A DNA stretch of 64,000 nt from Sternotherus odoratus (taxonomy: Eukaryota > Chordata > Testudines > Kinosternidae): positions 88,611,340-88,675,339 of the forward strand of contig JAVMKO010000002.1 of assembly GCA_032164245.1 (NCBI GenBank), written 5' to 3'. Within the stretch, counting starts at the first letter, position 1. Each line of letters starts with the position of its first letter. Below are positions 1 to 11,159 of the stretch, piece after piece. Under the pieces are notes generated by a model. The model saw only the letters and a program-made list of their open reading frames with translations, did no database searches and was not told where the DNA came from. Position numbers and translations under genes: made by a program.

Positions 1-341
1 TTTTGCTTTAGCCATTGTTTTTCATTGTTTTTTATTTCTGTATAAACAAGAGTTGTTAGACCCAATGTTTTGCAACTCGCTCTGTTGAGCATTCTGTGGT
101 ATTTTATGCAGAGGAGCTATACAGACAAATATTGTATCATATGCAGATTTTTAAAGTCCATTTGTGCCACCTTGTGGGAGTAGATAATAACACAAGCCAC
201 TGTATCTAGCTGCACAACTGCCATCAACTTGTCTGGAATGTTTATTCAGAAACGTTTATTTTTCATATTTAAAAGGAATAAGGTTTATTCAGTGGCCTAT
301 GGCAGAAGTCTGTAAAGGTTTTTGTCTGAGTAATTGAATCT

Positions 342-359
342 TATATATATATATATATA
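342..359. repeat. (TA)n microsatellite
   Basis: Uninterrupted TA dinucleotides directly abut the left end of the Tigger-like MITE, which probably inserted into a TA here. The flanking 1-341 is AT-rich with no gene or recognised repeat. Confidence 0.9.
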
Positions 360-747
360 CAGTAAAACCTCCTTTTAACGGACTAATTCGGGCGAGGGGG
401 TGTCCGTTAAATCAAAAAGTCCGTTATTTAATAATAATAATTAAAAAAATGAGCTGTCTGAGCAGCAGCCCGCCCGCCACAGGATCGGGGTGACAGCTCC
501 GCAGCCTGCCTGCTTCCGGGGCCCGGGCGGCAGCCGGGAGCCGGCAGCCAGCCCGCCCGCTGCCTGGACCCGGGTGGCAGCCGGGAGCCGGCAGCCAGCC
601 CGCCCGCTGCCTGGACCCGGGCGGCAGCCGGGAGCCGGCAGCCAGCCCGCCAGAAATGGATCAGGAATGCATCAGACTTGCTCAGAAATTTTGTCCGTTG
701 CATCCGAAGTCTGTTAAATCGAGGTCCGTTAAATCGAGGGTTTACTG
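360..747 (-). mobile_element. Tigger-like (Tc1/mariner) MITE, copy 1
   Basis: The element begins CAGTAAAACCTCC and ends with the inverted match GAGGGTTTACTG. It is flanked by TA dinucleotides at 358-359 and 748-749, as expected for Tc1/mariner insertion. The ends carry the 'TTTAACGGAC' motif repeated in both orientations. The interior is a GC-rich block holding a 47-bp tandem repeat. It lacks transposase coding and is therefore non-autonomous. It is inverted relative to the copies at 39514 and 45847. The CAGT-type ends suggest the pogo/Tigger group; the exact family is inference. Confidence 0.8.
522..651. repeat. 47-bp GC-rich tandem repeat inside MITE
   Basis: About 2.8 copies of a 47-bp unit start at 522, 569 and 616 and run to about 651. 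The unit begins CCCGGGCGGCAGCC and repeats almost identically. The same kind of unit occurs in reverse complement in the copy at 45847, so the array belongs to the transposon family and is not a host minisatellite. ORFs crossing it are low-complexity Gly/Pro/Arg/Ala translations. Confidence 0.85.
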
Positions 748-749
748 TA

Positions 750-3700
750 CTTAGTAAAAGGTCCACTCTTTTCTTTAAAATGTTGCAGTTAGGAGGAGCT
801 CATGGAGGCAGACTGTGGAAATTCCTCAACCCTTTTGGCTCCTTCACTAATGCACCCATAGCTGTGGGTACAAAGTGTATGTCAGAGCCATCCCTCGTGC
901 TCTTTGGCTTCGTCTACACCAGAATCATTTTCCAAAAATCTTCCACTTTTGCTAAATGGGGTTGAGCTCAACTGGTTTAGCAACATTAGGAGCCTTAGTG
1001 TAGAAAGCCCATTGGTGGCTGTCATCTCACCTGCTCAGAACAAGTCTGTTAAACACAATGCATCAAATGGTATTGGGTGCTGGCAGGCTGTCTCATCTAC
1101 ATCATGACACTAGTGCCGCTAACAATGGTAGAATTGAACAAGTTTTAGCCTATTGTAGACACGTCCTTTTTGGCCAATGAACTTGTTGAGACCTTTTTAG
1201 AGGACCTGTACTGTGATGCTCCAGGACAGAGCTTCTATCATGAGCTGCAGCTGTCTCCCCTCCCAACTGAGGAAGGAGAAAATGCTGAGTCATACATGTC
1301 CACCCTATCAAGGTGCACAAAGAGCTGCTCAGTCATGTATCCAATAGAAATTTGAGCTTCAAGGCCAAATCCTAACAGTCTCATGCAAATAGCCCCTTGG
1401 AAGGCCATGGAATTTCTTTTATAAGTAAGGATGCCTCCCATAAGGATTTACAAGATCAGGCCCTAAGGACTTGCCTGCACTGGAAATGTAGTTGTAGCTA
1501 CATTCACATAGATGTGTTAGTGCGGTGTAGATGTATTGCAATTTGCACCTGTTTTGAAACAGGTAAGCTGCACTGGCACAAGTCAGTTTTAACACTGGTG
1601 CACCACATATACACACTAGGGCTTTGCATTCGTGCAGCTACATCTGTGTAGTTGCAGTAGTGCAAATATACCCCTTTTGGGCATAAGACCCAGCTGGGAT
1701 CATTTAAATACTCCCATTCATGGATCCATTGCTTTTCTATCTATTTTGCTTTCAGGTTTCCTTTAAAATAAATAGGGAAATAAAAATAAAGAAGCAAAAC
1801 TAATATCTGATATGCTTCCATGGACATCCATAAAGTTTCACCAGGGGTGTTGTTGCAAAGAAATGAAATGCAAGAAACTATGCTAACTCAGCAATGAGGC
1901 TGCATTTTCAAATACAGAGACTGAGGTAGCATAAAAGTTAAGATTCTCTTAGTGACATTAACTCACTGACATTGCACATAGATAATATTTATGACTATTA
2001 TTTATTAGGATATTAAGAGTTTGCTTATTCTCCCTAAGGCAATACCCACGCTTCTGTTGACTTAAGTGAGAAGAGGATTGAGTCTCAAATGTGCATTTTA
2101 TTATATACAATGTAACAGAATGAGTGCAGACTGTGCACCTCTAAAACTGGCACAAACCTTGGCAGAGGATCCATGGCTGAGGAGAAGCAGGGGAGGAATT
2201 GCAATAATGGAAAGCGTCTGTTCGCCGGGACTCAGAGCCAGCCAGTTCAGATTATCAAATAGGGTCAGCTAGATAAGAAGTGTAGTTAGAGTGGCTGGGG
2301 GATCATAAACATTTCCTTTGACGCCTCCTTGAGGGGGGCTTTTGTGGAGCACCTTGCTGAGATTAAAATAGTCCTCCCCTCACAGAAATCCCAAAGTAGG
2401 GCATGTAGCAATGCCACCGTTGCCCACCCTGAGGTGAATCATACCAGCTAGGGTGCACTGAGTTAAGTTGGCCCAGTATGTGCAATGCAGGTGGGGTAAT
2501 AACGACTAAGCCTTGAGGGAACCATATCTTTGTCCTAATAGCTGTGTTCACATGTTGAAACTGAGCTGCACTTAGCCCTCTACTACCTCAGGTATCAGTG
2601 CAATTTAAATGTGCTATGACAGATCTACGCAGTGGAAGTCACCCACTCTGAACAGAAAAACAGACAGCCATCCTGAAGGAACAGCATTTAATACACTTCA
2701 AGCTTCTTTGTTAAGGATAGAATGCCTATAACAGGGTGGAGGTGCGTTTTATTTCAAGGGAAGAGGAGTTCAGGTTCACTCATCTATAATTTGAAAACCT
2801 TGTTTGCTCAGAGGGCTGTATCTACTGGCACAGTGATTTGACAGGCTGCAGTACTCTGAAGCTGATATCTAGAGCAAATCCCTTTGTTCATGTTATGCAG
2901 TTAAATAAGTGTGTGTGGTTAATTCTGATGTCCTTTTCTAACTGCAGACGGAGGAAAACATCTGCTTTTTAGTGTAAACCATCTGCTATTACCAAACACA
3001 AAGTCAAGCATTTTAACACATGTATGCCTCAGAATTACACTTGCTGAACAGAAGAGTATTACAGATTCCCCTCCCAATGTTCTCATCACACACCAACTCA
3101 GGGATTTTCCCTTGCACCTTATCTGGGATTGATCAGTGCAATTATTTTGTAAAGGTCTTTGTCAGTGAATTCAAAATAACTAGAAACAATAATTATTATT
3201 ATTTAGGATTTAACTTGTAATCTTCCAGCTGAGATGCTGCCTTAGCTTTGCAGTTACAGGTGCAGGGAAAGTCAAAAATTGTTTTTGTGCAGTTGTGTGT
3301 GTAAAGGCAGGGAGGGGAAGAGGGGTGTTAAAGGGTTGCTGAGCTAGTTCATTACTATTTGACATGTGGAATACTCATTTAAATACTTAGCATTGTTGCA
3401 AAAGCTACCCTGCTGAGTTTTACAGAGGTCAGGAATTTGCAAGCACCAGAGTATTAGAAAGCGTGAGGGAGGTTTTTCTTGCCTTATTGGGAATCACCCC
3501 TTCCCAATGGAACAACATTGATGTTTCTAGCCCTGCATGGCCATGACATATCCGACTTTAAAGTCATGACATTTTTACACCAAAAAACTCTGCCACTGAT
3601 AAAGGTCTGCAACTTGTCCCTCAGGCAGGTGTACATTTTTGGATGAATTAATGTGAAAAGAGCAAGTGTGGCTGTCAAAGGCTTATGATAAATTCACTTA

Positions 3701-6036
3701 TCACATGGTTCTGCAATTTTGTCAAATGGATCTCACCTCCACACACTGAATCTTGTTATAAGGGGCTACTGCAGTTTGACAAATATTACTTCTTTAATGG
3801 AGATGATCAAAACCAGACTGAGTAGATTTATACTCATTGAGTTTTGGGATACTTTGAGTGGTTTCTTAAGGCACAAGGTTGCCTAATCGGTGTTGTTGCT
3901 GCTGGTGGTCCCCTCTCCCAACGTGTTCAGAGGATGCTGTTGCTAAATGGTCCACTCTTTCCCTTTCCCCCATGACTACTTCTCCCCATGGGACAGAGGG
4001 GTTTTGAGTGGCTCTCCGCATCCTAGCCTTATTGCTAGGCCCAAGGAAATTTCCTGAGCAGTTCTCTTGCTCCCTGGTGATATGTGTCTCCTTCTCTGTT
4101 AGCTCATTGGTCCCAGCAACCTATTTGTTCATGGCATCTGTTTTCTAATCCCTTGAGCAGAAACAGGGACCACAAACACGGAGAGCAGGTCTCAGCATCT
4201 TACCCACACACGCTTACACAGGCACTTTGTGCTGCCTACTACAGACGGTCATGATGAAGAGACTGCACTACTTGTATGAGATGAATTGAAAAATACTATT
4301 TTGTTTATTATTTTTATGGTGCAGATATTTGAAATTTAAAAAAGGGAGACGGAAGGGATGGAGGGAGCTTTACTGAAGTGTGGCAGGAAGAAAAGAGGAT
4401 GGGAGGCAGCAGTCAAAGACATAATCTCATTGGTCAGAATCCATTGGAGTTCCTGTGCACTGGAGGTCTCAGAGTGCAGTCCAGTGTGTTCCGTTACTTT
4501 CCTCTATGCTTGTTGCTTGTATAAGTTTTGAGTTCTGATACACAAAACCAAAACATGGATATTTCAGTCTTGCTTACTTTTATTTCAGATTAAGACAAAA
4601 ACAAAACAAATAAACCCATAAAGCCTCCAAGAGCGTGAGAGATACTGCGTGAGAGAGAACAGAGACTCACTGTGTAACATTCTGCATCTGAATTGAAAAA
4701 CCAAACATCAGGTGTCCCCGAGCTATCCCAGCAACAGTCAGGCAAGATTTCTGTACATTTTAAAAGTGTTGTATGCAAACAAACAAACAAACAAACAAAC
4801 ACAAGAATGACCCCATCTTCTTTCAATTATATACCTATACCACACACACAAAACCTATGCTATAAGAAAGTTATTAAGGTTGTAAAGTCAAGCACTCAAA
4901 AGTTAGAAATGAGGTTGCCCAGCCTTAAGTATACCCCCTTGTATATATATGTTACGGTAGAGTCTTTAATTACACTATCACATACTATTTTTTCCACAGA
5001 ATCTCTGTCTCATTCAGTGCCCAGGCTGGATCCGCTCTGGGAAGGAAGCAGGGTTGTGTAGTAAAAGAGGTTGCCAATAGGACCCCTGCCTCATTTGTTG
5101 TGGAAGTCAGAAGGTGTGTATATTTGCAAGTACTAGGACAGGCAGGTTAGAAGGTGGGTAATGAAGGAGGCAGGAGACTGCAAGGAAAGTAAGGAGGGTC
5201 TCATAATTAAGGCAGTTGAATGCTGCCCTGGAGGTATACAAGAGGGAATCATAAGGGGTAGGTAACCATGGTTGCTCTCTGGAGTTTGTGCAATGTCTGG
5301 TCAGCACTAGGAGTTATCAGAGCCTGAAGCATGCTCATTGAGAACAGAACCTTTGGAGAGTTTAGCTGCTAAAATCTAAGAAAGCTCTATTGAGCATGTT
5401 TGACCTATGATTTGTGAAAGATTTATAACTAGGGCTTCTGATTTTTGGGTCTAACCAATAAAACATCCCCAATTCAAAAACAAAGAAAAAGAAATAGGTG
5501 TTAATCCAATAAGCTCTGGAAAAACACTGGAAATAGTTACTTGAATCTAAGGGCATGTGTATACAGAGCAGCTATGGGGGTGTGATTTCTAAAGTGCTCT
5601 AATGTGTTTCACATGAATTGGTCCATGTAGACCCTGCTGGTAAGCCTAAAGGTTCCCTAGTGCACTTCAACATAGTGTTGTTTGAAACAGTACTATATTA
5701 AAGAGCACTTGGGAACATTAAAAGAGATTACTCATTACATTATACACTGCTATAACAAGTAGCATATATAACATACATTACTCATTACAGCATATACAAA
5801 AATAAAGAGATGGAAAACCCTGATTGGTTTGGACATCTACATGAAACCCCAACATTGCTGAAAAAGACATCCCCAAAAATGAAATTAATAACCCACACCT
5901 CCACAAAGAAGCCCAACTTCTAACTCAGACAAATTTGGACAAAGAGCCAGCCTCCTGCCAAATTTCAAGTTCCTGCCCCAAAGCAGGAGGGGAGGCAGGG
6001 GCAAAATAACATATTTTCCTCTTCCTCATTCTTAAA
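750..6036. other. Intergenic, no gene recognised
   Basis: No convincing coding region, RNA gene or dated transposon copy was recognised. ORFs here are short and lack domain signatures. The stretch 1480-1680 has weakly inverted ends resembling the MITEs elsewhere in the window, but I could not fix its borders. A (CAAA)n tract lies at 4776-4803. The neighbouring gene on this side is expected from vertebrate synteny to be NFATC1, but none of its exons were seen. Confidence 0.5.
4776..4803. repeat. (CAAA)n microsatellite
   Basis: Seven tandem tetranucleotides of the form CAAA occur in AT-rich intergenic sequence. No flanking LINE or SINE tail is recognised. Confidence 0.9.
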
Positions 6037-6120
6037 AATGGCTGAACATGTTTGGCTGAAATATTCAACACAAATATATTTAGCCCCAGGCAGATGCCGA
6101 GCGTGGAAACTTTCAACCTG

Positions 6121-6489
6121 TTTAGTCTGCAGAAGAGAAGACTGAGGGGAGATTTGATAGCTGCTTTCAACTACCTGAAAGGGGGTTCCAAAGAGGATGG
6201 ATCTAGACTGTTCTCCGTGGTAGCAGATGACAGAACAAGGAGTAATGGTCTCAAGTTGCAGTGGGGGAGGTGTAAGTTGGATATTAGGAAAAACTTTTTC
6301 ATTAGGAGGGTGGTGAAGCACTGGAATGGGTTACCTAGGGAGGTGGTGGAATCTCCTTCCTTAGAGGTTTTTAAGGTCGGGCTTGACAAAGCCCTGGCTG
6401 GGATGATTTAGTTGGGGATTGGTCCTGCTTTGAGCAGGGGGTTGGACTAGATCATCTCCTGAGGTCCCTTCCAACCCTGATATTCTATG
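6121..6489 (+). mobile_element. CR1 LINE 3' end, 5'-truncated
   Basis: This is the end of a CR1 ORF2 and its 3' UTR. The translation around 6130-6400 gives the usual CR1 tail, with motifs such as [21 protein letters not shown] and HWNGLP. The sequence ends with the CR1 signature of 'gagggcttgacaaag...' type text followed by ATTCTATGA at 6481-6489, one tail unit. It starts abruptly at 'tttagtctgcagaagag', as expected for 5' truncation. What follows the tail is unusual (next entry). Confidence 0.9.
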
Positions 6490-6703
6490 AATATTTTAGA
6501 CCTTCCAGCTGGTAAAACTTTTGAACTGATGTGGAACAGCTACTTCAACCAGCTAGATATTTCAACTCTCACTCTTTATAGATTTATTTCCTTTGCAGAT
6601 TACCCTCTCTCTCCTATCCCCCACCATGTAACTGTTAGGTTTCAAATGGACTTGAATCTATCCTTTCAAGATAAAGTGGAAGAAAAGCAGCTAGATTTTA
6701 GTT
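6490..6703 (+). repeat. CR1-linked 3' flank, copy A
   Basis: About 210 bp directly after the CR1 tail recur almost unchanged, in inverted orientation, after the CR1 copy at 58346. Shared text begins AATATTTTAG and ends near GCAGCTAGATT. The segment is open in one frame and the translated forms match, but no domain is recognised and the open frame may be chance. A common 3' flank behind two differently truncated CR1 copies suggests 3' transduction or a CR1 subfamily with an added tail. Confidence 0.75.
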
Positions 6704-6756
6704 ATAAGTAACTGAAAACTGGGGCTTATAATAAGAAGTATCAAGCAACTCTCATA

Positions 6757-6910
6757 TAGTAGAACTCCATTTATCTGATTGGGCTGACAGAGTGCCATCT
6801 CCTGGGGTTAACAGCCCAAGCCCGGCTCATTCTCCTACTTATCTGAATTTTTGATTATCCAAGCTGGCCCAAGTCCCAATTAGATTGGATAAATGGGGTT
6901 CCACTGCAGT
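6757..6910. mobile_element. Short Tc1/mariner-like MITE
   Basis: Imperfect terminal inverted repeats are visible: the left end reads TAGTAGAACTCCATTTATC and the right end reads GATAAATGGGGTTCCACTG. Both ends sit near TA dinucleotides. The interior is non-coding. The borders are good to a few bases. Confidence 0.6.
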
Positions 6911-7213
6911 AGGTGGTGCTACTTCAGAGTACTGTGTATTTCTATTCAATTTATATTTTCTTTATCTTTAAAGAGAATTTTTAATACTCACGAAAAGGCA
7001 CTAGTGGGCTAGAGTTTTCATTGATTATCCACAAAATAGGTACAAGCAGTGGCAGTAAAAGCTTTCTCACCTAGTAGGCCTCACTTTAGCCTGAAGAAAC
7101 ATCCTTTGTGTGTGACAGGGTAACTTAATATACAGTCTTTGGCCTTTCTTCTGAGACTACAAAATAGGTGCTAGTAAATCTCAAACATGGTGGTGGCTTT
7201 TGTGATGTGACCT
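6911..7213. other. Intergenic spacer
   Basis: AT-rich sequence between a MITE and a retroviral LTR. No feature was recognised. Confidence 0.5.
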
Positions 7214-7874
7214 TGTCAGGGGAAAATTAAGGGCGCGTCTCTCCCCCTTACCGTACACTCCAGATTGTAGTGGCGGCGTTGAGGCAAGGAGCTCACAAGC
7301 TGTCAGAGACCATTGAAGAAACACACAACTCAACTTTGATCAAAGGGGAAACTGAGGCACCCTCCTCTCGGTCAAGAAAGGGGGTTGGCAGCAGCTCCGT
7401 TTATTATCAGTACCAAGCAGACTTTTATAGAGTATATTCAAAGGGGAGGGGGAATGGGTGGAGGGAGGGAAAGACCTACTTGAAGCATGCGCATCAGCAA
7501 ACCCTGACATCAGTCCTAGGTCAGTGCCCTCTTGAGGCACCTGGTTTGGGGACCTTGAGAAAGCTTACATGATGCCAACCAGCTTATGAAGAGTCTATTC
7601 GTTCTCTAGCAAAGTTGTTACATACATATAATGCAATCTGGAGACAGAACACATTAGCTCATCTAGTGAGGCCTACAGACTGTAATTGTTTAGGCAAGGT
7701 CACATTCTCAGTATAGCTAACAGTACAGAAACAACCTGTTGTCAAGCACTCTTGCACTGAACTTCTAAAGCCTCAAGCGAATGATTTACAACCCTTGGGA
7801 GTTTAACTATGTGATTGCTGGTGAGGAAGAATACATGGTGAGAAGGAGCGAGGGAAACTGAGTTAGCCCTAACA
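7214..7874 (-). mobile_element. ERV 3' LTR (class I-like)
   Basis: Read on the minus strand this starts TGTTAGGG and ends CCTGACA, i.e. TG...CA. It is preceded by a polypurine tract (plus 7876-7887). On the minus strand it has a TATA box (TATAAAAG, plus about 7424-7431) and an AATAAA signal (plus about 7399-7404), in LTR order U3-R-U5. It is the downstream LTR of the integrase-bearing segment at 8350-9860. No matching second LTR was found, so no target duplication can be paired. Confidence 0.8.
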
Positions 7875-7875
7875 A

Positions 7876-7887
7876 TTCCCCCCTTTT
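7876..7887 (-). other. ERV polypurine tract
   Basis: Minus-strand AAAAGGGGGGAA lies one base before the LTR start. This is the expected primer site for plus-strand DNA synthesis, and it fixes the orientation and the LTR boundary. Confidence 0.8.
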
Positions 7888-8345
7888 ACTTCTTGCAAGC
7901 AGTGTATGCTGCAAGAAAGCACTAAGGTCTAACCTATTGCTCAGTTGGGTTTCAGGAAGTGGGGAAAATGAAGGAATTGAAATAAAACAAACCAAGGAAA
8001 TTGAGGGCAGTCCCAGCGCGTCATATCTGCAGAAGAGGTAGAGAATGAGGAATAAAAGAGGCAAAACAAATAAACAAGTAGCAAGGGTCAGATACCCCCT
8101 TTCAGAACAAGGACTCCACCCCTTATGTGGTCCCACAACGTTTCTCTCGTCGCAGGTGTAGTTTCAGGCTGTCCAAAGGGGTGGCAGTCCATGTGTCCTT
8201 GGTTTTGGTGTCGTCTGTTTCTGGTTCACCCGGATCGCGGTGGGGTGAACGTGCGGGGCCCCCTTGAAGTCCGACGCCGTCTGCTTCTGGGGAATCTGTT
8301 CTCTGGTCAGATTCCTGTGTGCTAAGGGATTCAGGCTGGGTGTTA
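7888..8345 (-). pseudogene. ERV remnant between pol and LTR (env mostly lost)
   Basis: Only about 460 bp separate the integrase end from the polypurine tract, so a full envelope gene cannot be present. One minus-strand frame (plus 7807-8136) holds a hydrophobic run (LPLLFLILYLF), and another (plus 8123-8452) continues from the integrase into a polar segment. These may be the start of env or a spacer. Stops and frame changes interrupt both. The family assignment of this part is weak. Confidence 0.4.
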
Positions 8346-9131
8346 GGACTGTGATCCACTACAGCTGGTTTCACGTGTCCATGGTGGATCCACGATTTGC
8401 GGCCTAGAAACATGGCTGCCTGTTTTGTTAGGAGGACCTGGCGTGGACCCATAAATCAAGGCTGGAGAGAGTCTTCTCGTACGACTTTCTTGGCCCACAC
8501 AAAGTCTCCAGGCCTGTATGGATGGATTTGGTCCTCCAATGGCACAGTCTGGGTGAATCGAGCGCATTGCCACAGAGAGTGAAGATGAGTCTGCAAGGAA
8601 ATAAACTGAGAAGCCGTTATGTGGTCTCCTCCCCATAAAGAAATAGCAGCACGGGGAAGTGGGCCTCCCTCGAAGGGGGGGGGGGGCTGACCATACAACA
8701 GCTCAAAAGGAGAAAGACCCAAAGCCCGAGTAGGGCGAGTACGCAGGTGAAACAAAACAATTGGCAATACCTGAGGCCATTTTAATCCTGTTTCCTGGCA
8801 CTATTTGGCCAATGTGGTTTTAGGTTCCCTATTCACTCGCTCCGCCTTTCCACTAGACTAGATGGTATGGAGTGTGGAAAGCATGTGCAATACCCAGGCC
8901 CTGCTCTACACTCCGAAATACTTGGCCAACAAAATGAGGCCCTCTGTCTGAATCCAGTAGTAAAGGAATTCCAAAACGGGGTACAATCTCCTTGAGAAGG
9001 ATCTTGGCTACTATCGCAGCAGTACAGTTGGCTGTAGGAAAAGCTTCCACCCAAGATGTTAAAGGGCACAATAGGACCAGAAGATGCTTTTTCCTAAATG
9101 CCTTTGGCATGTCTGCAAAGTCAATCTGTAG
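8346..9131 (-). pseudogene. ERV pol: integrase core and C-terminal domain, broken
   Basis: The minus strand encodes a gammaretrovirus-like integrase. The core (plus 8853-9110) shows TSWVEAFPT, PRFGIPLLLDSDRGPHF and LGIAHAFHTPY. The later part (plus 8456-8767) shows LGLSPFELLYGQP and YRPGDFVWAK, and the chain ends with WIHHGHVK near plus 8360. Frame changes separate these blocks. The reading frame is also cut at its N-terminal side by the solo LTR at 9136. This is an old, defective copy with no intact product. Confidence 0.85.
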
Positions 9132-9135
9132 TTGT

Positions 9136-9715
9136 TGTGACAGACCACTCTCTCACCCCTCTCAGGAACACAGGCAGGAAACCCTTTTTTGCTCCAAACA
9201 GTGCCCTTTAATTTACAGTGCAGGACCCCACCACCAATATATACAGGTTAAAACAGTTCATTAACATCCAGCTCTAAGTAGCTCATTAATATACAACACA
9301 TTAATATCCAGCTCTTAAACAGCTCATTAATATCCAGCTCTTAAATAGCTCCACAGGTTCTGGCTCTACAAACTCTATATAGTTCAGCCCCTAATACAAC
9401 AATACAAACACAGCTCTTGATAGCTCAAACAACACACACAGCTCTTAATAGCTCACACAAACTCACACAGCTCTTGATAGCTCACACAAACTCACACAGC
9501 TCTTGATAGCTCAGACACCACCACCGCCATGGGCTTCCTTCCTGGCAGCCTTATATCCCCCAGAGGAGGCTGCCAGGTGCAACCAATCCATATTGATTGC
9601 CCTGCAAGCCAGGTGGCTGATTAGCCTTTCCTGCAAGGGAGGTTTGCAGGCTGGTGCTCCCTCTTAAAGGGCCCGCAGGGCTGGCTCAGGCACTCCTGGC
9701 CAGCACCCTGCCACA
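9136..9715 (-). mobile_element. Solo LTR nested in ERV integrase, TTGT target duplication
   Basis: This 580-bp block begins TGTGACAG and ends CTGCCACA on the plus strand, and TTGT directly flanks it on both sides (9132-9135 and 9716-9719). On the minus strand it starts TGTGGCAGGG, has a TATAAGG box (plus about 9549-9555) and an ATTAAA-type polyadenylation signal late. It therefore runs minus. It interrupts an integrase frame that resumes on the far side, so it is younger than the host ERV. It contains no internal genes. A 28-29 bp tandem repeat sits inside. Confidence 0.9.
9405..9512. repeat. 28-29 bp tandem repeat in the solo LTR
   Basis: Four units with GCTCTTGATAGCTCA-like cores start at 9413, 9441, 9470 and 9499. 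The neighbouring 9245-9345 holds looser repeats of 'cattaatatccagctctta' type. They lie between the LTR's TATA box and its 3' end. Confidence 0.8.
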
Positions 9716-9719
9716 TTGT

Positions 9720-9868
9720 AGAAAAGGCACAGCTGGAGGCGGACGTCCCCCTAGAAGTTTGCGAAGAGGAGGCAAAGGACCGTTGCGTTGGCATGTGTTG
9801 CAGGCTTTCACTATGGAGGAACAATAAGAGAGAATACCAGGGGCATACCACAATCGAGTGATGACATC
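9720..9868 (-). pseudogene. ERV integrase N-terminal zinc-binding part
   Basis: Past the solo LTR the minus strand resumes integrase sequence. The Cys pair of the HHCC zinc-binding domain is visible as ACNTCQR (plus about 9790-9815), preceded by a WYAPG-type block. The orientation switches near 9860-9880, where the plus-strand reverse transcriptase begins. Confidence 0.7.
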
Positions 9869-11115
9869 CAGTACCTGTTTGGCTTCACCTGGGAAGATTC
9901 AAAGTTATGTCTGGCAACGTTTGCCACAAGGTTTTCGAGATAGCCCTACAATCTTCAGCCAGTGCCTGCGCCAGGACTTGGAACATTTCATCAGCCCATC
10001 TGGGTCGACCCTCGTTCTATATGTGGATATTCTCCTAGGCCACAAAGACCAAAACGCTCTTCGAACAGACGGTAGGACCCTCCTACTTTATTTGTATGCT
10101 CGGGGACATAAGGTAGACCCTGGTAAAATCCAATGGGCATTACAAACGGTGCGTTATTTGGGGTTTTTATTGACAGATAAGGGTCGCACACTCGACCCTG
10201 TGCGTGTCAAGATGATTCATGATTGTCCATTACCAATTACTAAGAGACAATTACGTGGTTTCCTGGGTGTCCTTGCATCCTCCATGGCTGCCCTCTTGTA
10301 GGGAATTAAAGAAACCTCTGTATCAACTACAATGGACACCAGAAAAGAGACAAGCTTTCAATATGCTTAAAGAGACTGTAACCTCATCTACGTCCCTACC
10401 CCCCCCCCCAACTATTTGAAACCTTTTCACCTTTTTGTGCATGAGCGGGGAGGTGTAGCCAGTGGGGTGCTTACCCAAGTAAGTGGCCCCCACCATTTTC
10501 CAGTTGCCTTTTATTCTCAGCAACTTGATCCGGTTGCCCAAGGTTCCCCAGCCTGCACCCGAATCCTTGCAGCTGCAGCTCTTTTAATTCAGAAAAGTAA
10601 AAGTTTAACTCTTGGACATTTTACTACTGTTTGGACTTCTCATGCTTTAGCAGCACTGCTGAAGAAAGAGACTACTCAAGTGTTTTCAGCTCATCGTCAG
10701 CAGCAATTAGAAGCAGAGCTCTTGGAAGATCCCAATCTGATTTTTAAACCGTGTGGCATTCTCAACCCAGCCACCTTGCTTCCAAACCTTCCTGAGCCTG
10801 AGGAACAACATGACTGTATGGAAATTGTGTCCAGTGTACTCCAGATCCGGGATCAGCTTTATGATATGCCCTTGGAAAAGTCTGATCTTACCCTGTTCAC
10901 AGATGGCAGTTCCTTCTACAGTAAAGGTAAACGTGTGACTGGCTATGCCGTTACTACAGAACAGAATGAGCTGGAGTCAGCTGCTTTGCCTGGACAATGG
11001 GGAGCTCAAGCAGCTGAACTCTATGCCTTGATTCGTGCCTGTCCCTTGGCTGCAGGTAAGACTGTTACCATTTTTACTGACAGTAAATATGCTTATGGGG
11101 CAGTACAGTGCCACT
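9869..11115 (+). pseudogene. ERV pol: reverse transcriptase and RNase H, inverted and broken
   Basis: The plus strand encodes a gammaretrovirus-like RT: WQRLPQGFRDSPTIF (about 9917), an active-site block reading YVDI where YVDD is normal (about 10020), then RYLGFLL. RNase H follows, with LFTDGSSF, AELYALI and FTDSKYAYG (about 10890-11095). A frame break near 9900 and a stop near 10300 disable it. Integrase of the same element type lies on the opposite strand to the left, so the provirus has an internal inversion. The altered active site argues against function. Confidence 0.85.
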
Positions 11116-11159
11116 TCACCTCCAGATGTGAGCCCCATGCCACTCACATCTGGAGGTGA
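11116..11159. repeat. 17-bp perfect inverted repeat (hairpin)
   Basis: The arm TCACCTCCAGATGTGAG (11116-11132) is exactly reverse-complemented at 11143-11159 across a 10-base loop. It sits at the end of RNase H homology, where the ERV stops, so it may mark a rearrangement junction. Confidence 0.95.

Noticed and set aside
1480..1680. Possible MITE with inverted ends
   Set aside because: The pairing is too loose and no target duplication could be fixed.
4693..5061. 122-residue ORF
   Set aside because: It crosses a (CAAA)n microsatellite and has no domain, splice or codon signal.
6052..6411. 119-residue ORF
   Set aside because: Its C-terminal two thirds are the CR1 tail; the rest is chance upstream sequence.
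10416..11159. 247-residue ORF considered as a host gene
   Set aside because: It carries retroviral RNase H motifs and continues from a broken RT; it is ERV pol.
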